Origin: Methylovorus sp035565335
GTDB taxonomy: Bacteria; Pseudomonadota; Gammaproteobacteria; Burkholderiales; Methylophilaceae
Direction of reading: 5' to 3'
Length of the DNA stretch: 16,462 bases
Assembly (NCBI GenBank): GCA_035565335.1
Contig: DATMSO010000082.1
Span: forward strand, 1-16,462
Part shown: one piece after another, positions 15,221 through 16,462 of the stretch
How positions within the stretch are numbered: the stretch's first letter is position 1
How the letters are laid out: every line of letters begins with the position of its first letter
The notes under the pieces: model-generated
Seen by the model: the letters and a program-made list of their open reading frames with translations, nothing else
Database searches by the model: none
What the model was told of the DNA's origin: nothing
Made by a program: the position numbers and the translations under genes

Positions 15221-16153
15221 TTAAGCAGCCTGCTCCTGGAAGGTGAGTTGAACGAAGACTTCTTCCAGACTGGTCTGGTCAGGATTGATCTGGTAAAGAC
15301 CCCAGTTCTGATTAACGGCGGCCTGTACCAGCTGCTCGGCTGGTGCGTCAGATCCGTCATGACGCACGCGCAACAGGCCACTTGGCAAGGTTTCTACCGA
15401 GGTGATGCCTGGGATTTTCAGCAACTCATCATTCGCCGGGGCGCGGCTCAAGCCTACCAGCAGGCGGTTGCCATGGCGCTGCTGCTTGAGGATATCGATA
15501 GAGCCATTGAACACCATCTGACCCTTGTGAATGATCTGAACACGGTCACAGACCATTTCAACTTCCGGCAGGATGTGGGTAGATAGGATGACGCTGTGCT
15601 CACCGCCTAATTCCTTGATCAGGTTGCGGATATCGCGAATCTGGATGGGGTCGAGACCAACGGTCGGTTCATCGAGAATGACGACCATGGGGTTATGTAT
15701 GATGGCTTGGGCAATACCCACGCGCTGCTGGTAACCCTTGGACAGATTTTCAATCAGGCGACTGCCCATTTCCGTCAGGCCACATCGCTCTTTGGCAATG
15801 CGTACGGCTTTCTTTACATGACTACCACTCACCCGGTGCAAACGCGCGGCAATCGCCAGGAATTCGTCAACCGTCAGCTCGCGATACAGCGGTGGCTGCT
15901 CAGGCAGATAGCCGATCAGCGCCTTAGCTTCCTTGGGGTTTTCGATCATGTCGATACCGCAAATCTTGACGCTGCCTTTGCTTGGCGCCAGGTTGCCGGT
16001 CAGCATTTTCATGGAAGTGGACTTGCCCGCACCATTCGGCCCGAGAAAACCCAAGACTTCCCCTTTATTCAGGGTAAAACTCACATCGCGAACTGCTTCG
16101 CGCCCCCCATAGATGCGCGTAAGCTCGCGGGCCTCAACGGTTACAGTAGTCAT
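15221..16153 (-). CDS. ABC transporter ATP-binding protein (GldA-like)
   Basis: A 310-residue cytoplasmic ATPase that energises the permease. Walker A is GPNGAGKST at 38-46, the Q-loop glutamine is Q86 (YLPEQPPLY), the signature is LSKGYQQR at 137-144, Walker B ends in DEP (161-163) with the D-loop GLDP, and the switch histidine is H193 (STHILPE). Residues about 225-310 form the C-terminal extension common in ABC-2 ATPases of the GldA/NatA/CcmA type. All catalytic residues are intact. It is the first gene of the five-gene operon; its ribosome site is weak (GGAG 16 bases upstream). A terminator-like hairpin lies 46 bases before the start codon. Confidence 0.95.
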   Translation of the reverse strand: MTTVTVEARELTRIYGGREAVRDVSFTLNKGEVLGFLGPNGAGKSTSMKMLTGNLAPSKGSVKICGIDMIENPKEAKALIGYLPEQPPLYRELTVDEFLAIAARLHRVSGSHVKKAVRIAKERCGLTEMGSRLIENLSKGYQQRVGIAQAIIHNPMVVILDEPTVGLDPIQIRDIRNLIKELGGEHSVILSTHILPEVEMVCDRVQIIHKGQMVFNGSIDILKQQRHGNRLLVGLSRAPANDELLKIPGITSVETLPSGLLRVRHDGSDAPAEQLVQAAVNQNWGLYQINPDQTSLEEVFVQLTFQEQAA

Positions 16154-16193
16154 AATTGAAGTTGATACACTCCGAGTGAAGGGCTGCTAAATT

Positions 16194-16222
16194 AAAAAAA
16201 CGCCTGACAACTGTCAAGCGTT
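16194..16222 (-). terminator. Terminator-like hairpin upstream of the ABC operon
   Basis: On the minus strand AACGC-TGACA pairs with TGTCA-GCGTT (arms 16199-16209 and 16212-16222, one C/A mismatch) and is followed directly by a run of T's (A's at 16194-16200 on the plus strand). It points toward the ABC ATPase gene, so it is either the end of an unseen minus-strand transcript or an attenuator in the operon leader. Confidence 0.75.
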
Positions 16223-16249
16223 AGGGGTCATATATTCAAAGTACCTGCA

Positions 16250-16268
16250 AATAGAATTAAATTCTATT
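16250..16268. promoter_or_regulatory. Perfect 19-base palindrome, candidate operator
   Basis: AATAGAATT, one central A, AATTCTATT: two nine-base arms that match perfectly. It lies between the divergent ABC operon and the signal-peptide gene, 96 bases before the former and 134 before the latter, a position suited to a dimeric regulator. AT richness makes chance symmetry easier, so the call is tentative. Confidence 0.45.
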
Positions 16269-16402
16269 GGAAAGTTCTATCCAAAAAGCTATAGTCAGAA
16301 ATCATTATGGATGAACTTGCAAACACTGTCACGGACTAAGCATTTAAGCCATCAGCCAGAATTTATCGCAACCACACCGAGTATCGAGAACACTTTTCAC
16401 TC

Positions 16403-16462
16403 ATGCCTAATCCCCGCAAACTCACGCTAGCTGTTTTGTTAAGTCTGGCCTCCATTGCCAGC
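16403..16462 (+). CDS. N-terminus of an exported protein, cut by the window edge
   Basis: Twenty codons from the ATG at 16403 to the window end read MPNPRKLTLA followed by VLLSLASIAS. This is a standard signal-peptide start: basic residues (R5, K6), then a hydrophobic core, with the AIAS-like end near a cleavage site. No stop occurs in frame. The ribosome site is weak. The mature protein lies outside the window, so its function cannot be told. Confidence 0.65.
   Translation, partial: MPNPRKLTLAVLLSLASIAS

Overview
The window looks like chromosomal core DNA of a betaproteobacterium. The pointers are an rpoH gene preceded by a CIRCE element, the run DUF971 gene-ubiE-ubiJ-ubiB, a ccoS gene for a cbb3 oxidase, and moderately GC-rich, evenly used coding sequence. 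From memory the gene set and order fit Methylophilaceae or a close relative, but that placement is inference. No tRNA, rRNA, insertion sequence, CRISPR array or integrase is visible, and no gene looks broken.

Region by region. 49-1450: a two-gene minus-strand operon with a TetR-family repressor and, upstream of it and overlapping it, a protein that looks like the same TetR ligand-binding domain with no DNA-binding domain, joined to a membrane helix and a probable periplasmic domain. A TetR-type palindrome sits at the operon start. 1600-2562: rpoH (sigma-32) with a near-perfect CIRCE/HrcA operator just before its start codon and a clear terminator after it. 2638-4989: a minus-strand operon of a dynamin-like GTPase, ccoS, and a 36-residue single-helix membrane protein, closed by its own terminator. 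5204-8568: the plus-strand ubiquinone operon, DUF971 gene, ubiE, ubiJ, ubiB, ending in a strong hairpin shared with the convergent HDOD gene (8593-9417). 9722-11227: a sodium:solute symporter with a histidine-rich tail. 11338-16153: a five-gene minus-strand operon of ABC ATPase, ABC permease, GldG-like protein, DUF4340 protein and mutM. 16403-16462: the first 20 codons of a divergent gene with a signal peptide.

How the parts fit. UbiE, UbiJ and UbiB act together in ubiquinone synthesis, which feeds the respiratory chain; CcoS serves a terminal oxidase of the same chain. RpoH under CIRCE links the HrcA and sigma-32 heat-shock circuits. The GldA/F/G-like genes plus DUF4340 resemble an ABC system whose two accessory proteins have large domains outside the cytoplasm; its substrate is unknown. 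The candidates for something new are the membrane-anchored TetR-like partner protein, the 36-residue peptide next to ccoS, and the regulatory sites (terminator and perfect palindrome) in front of the ABC operon.
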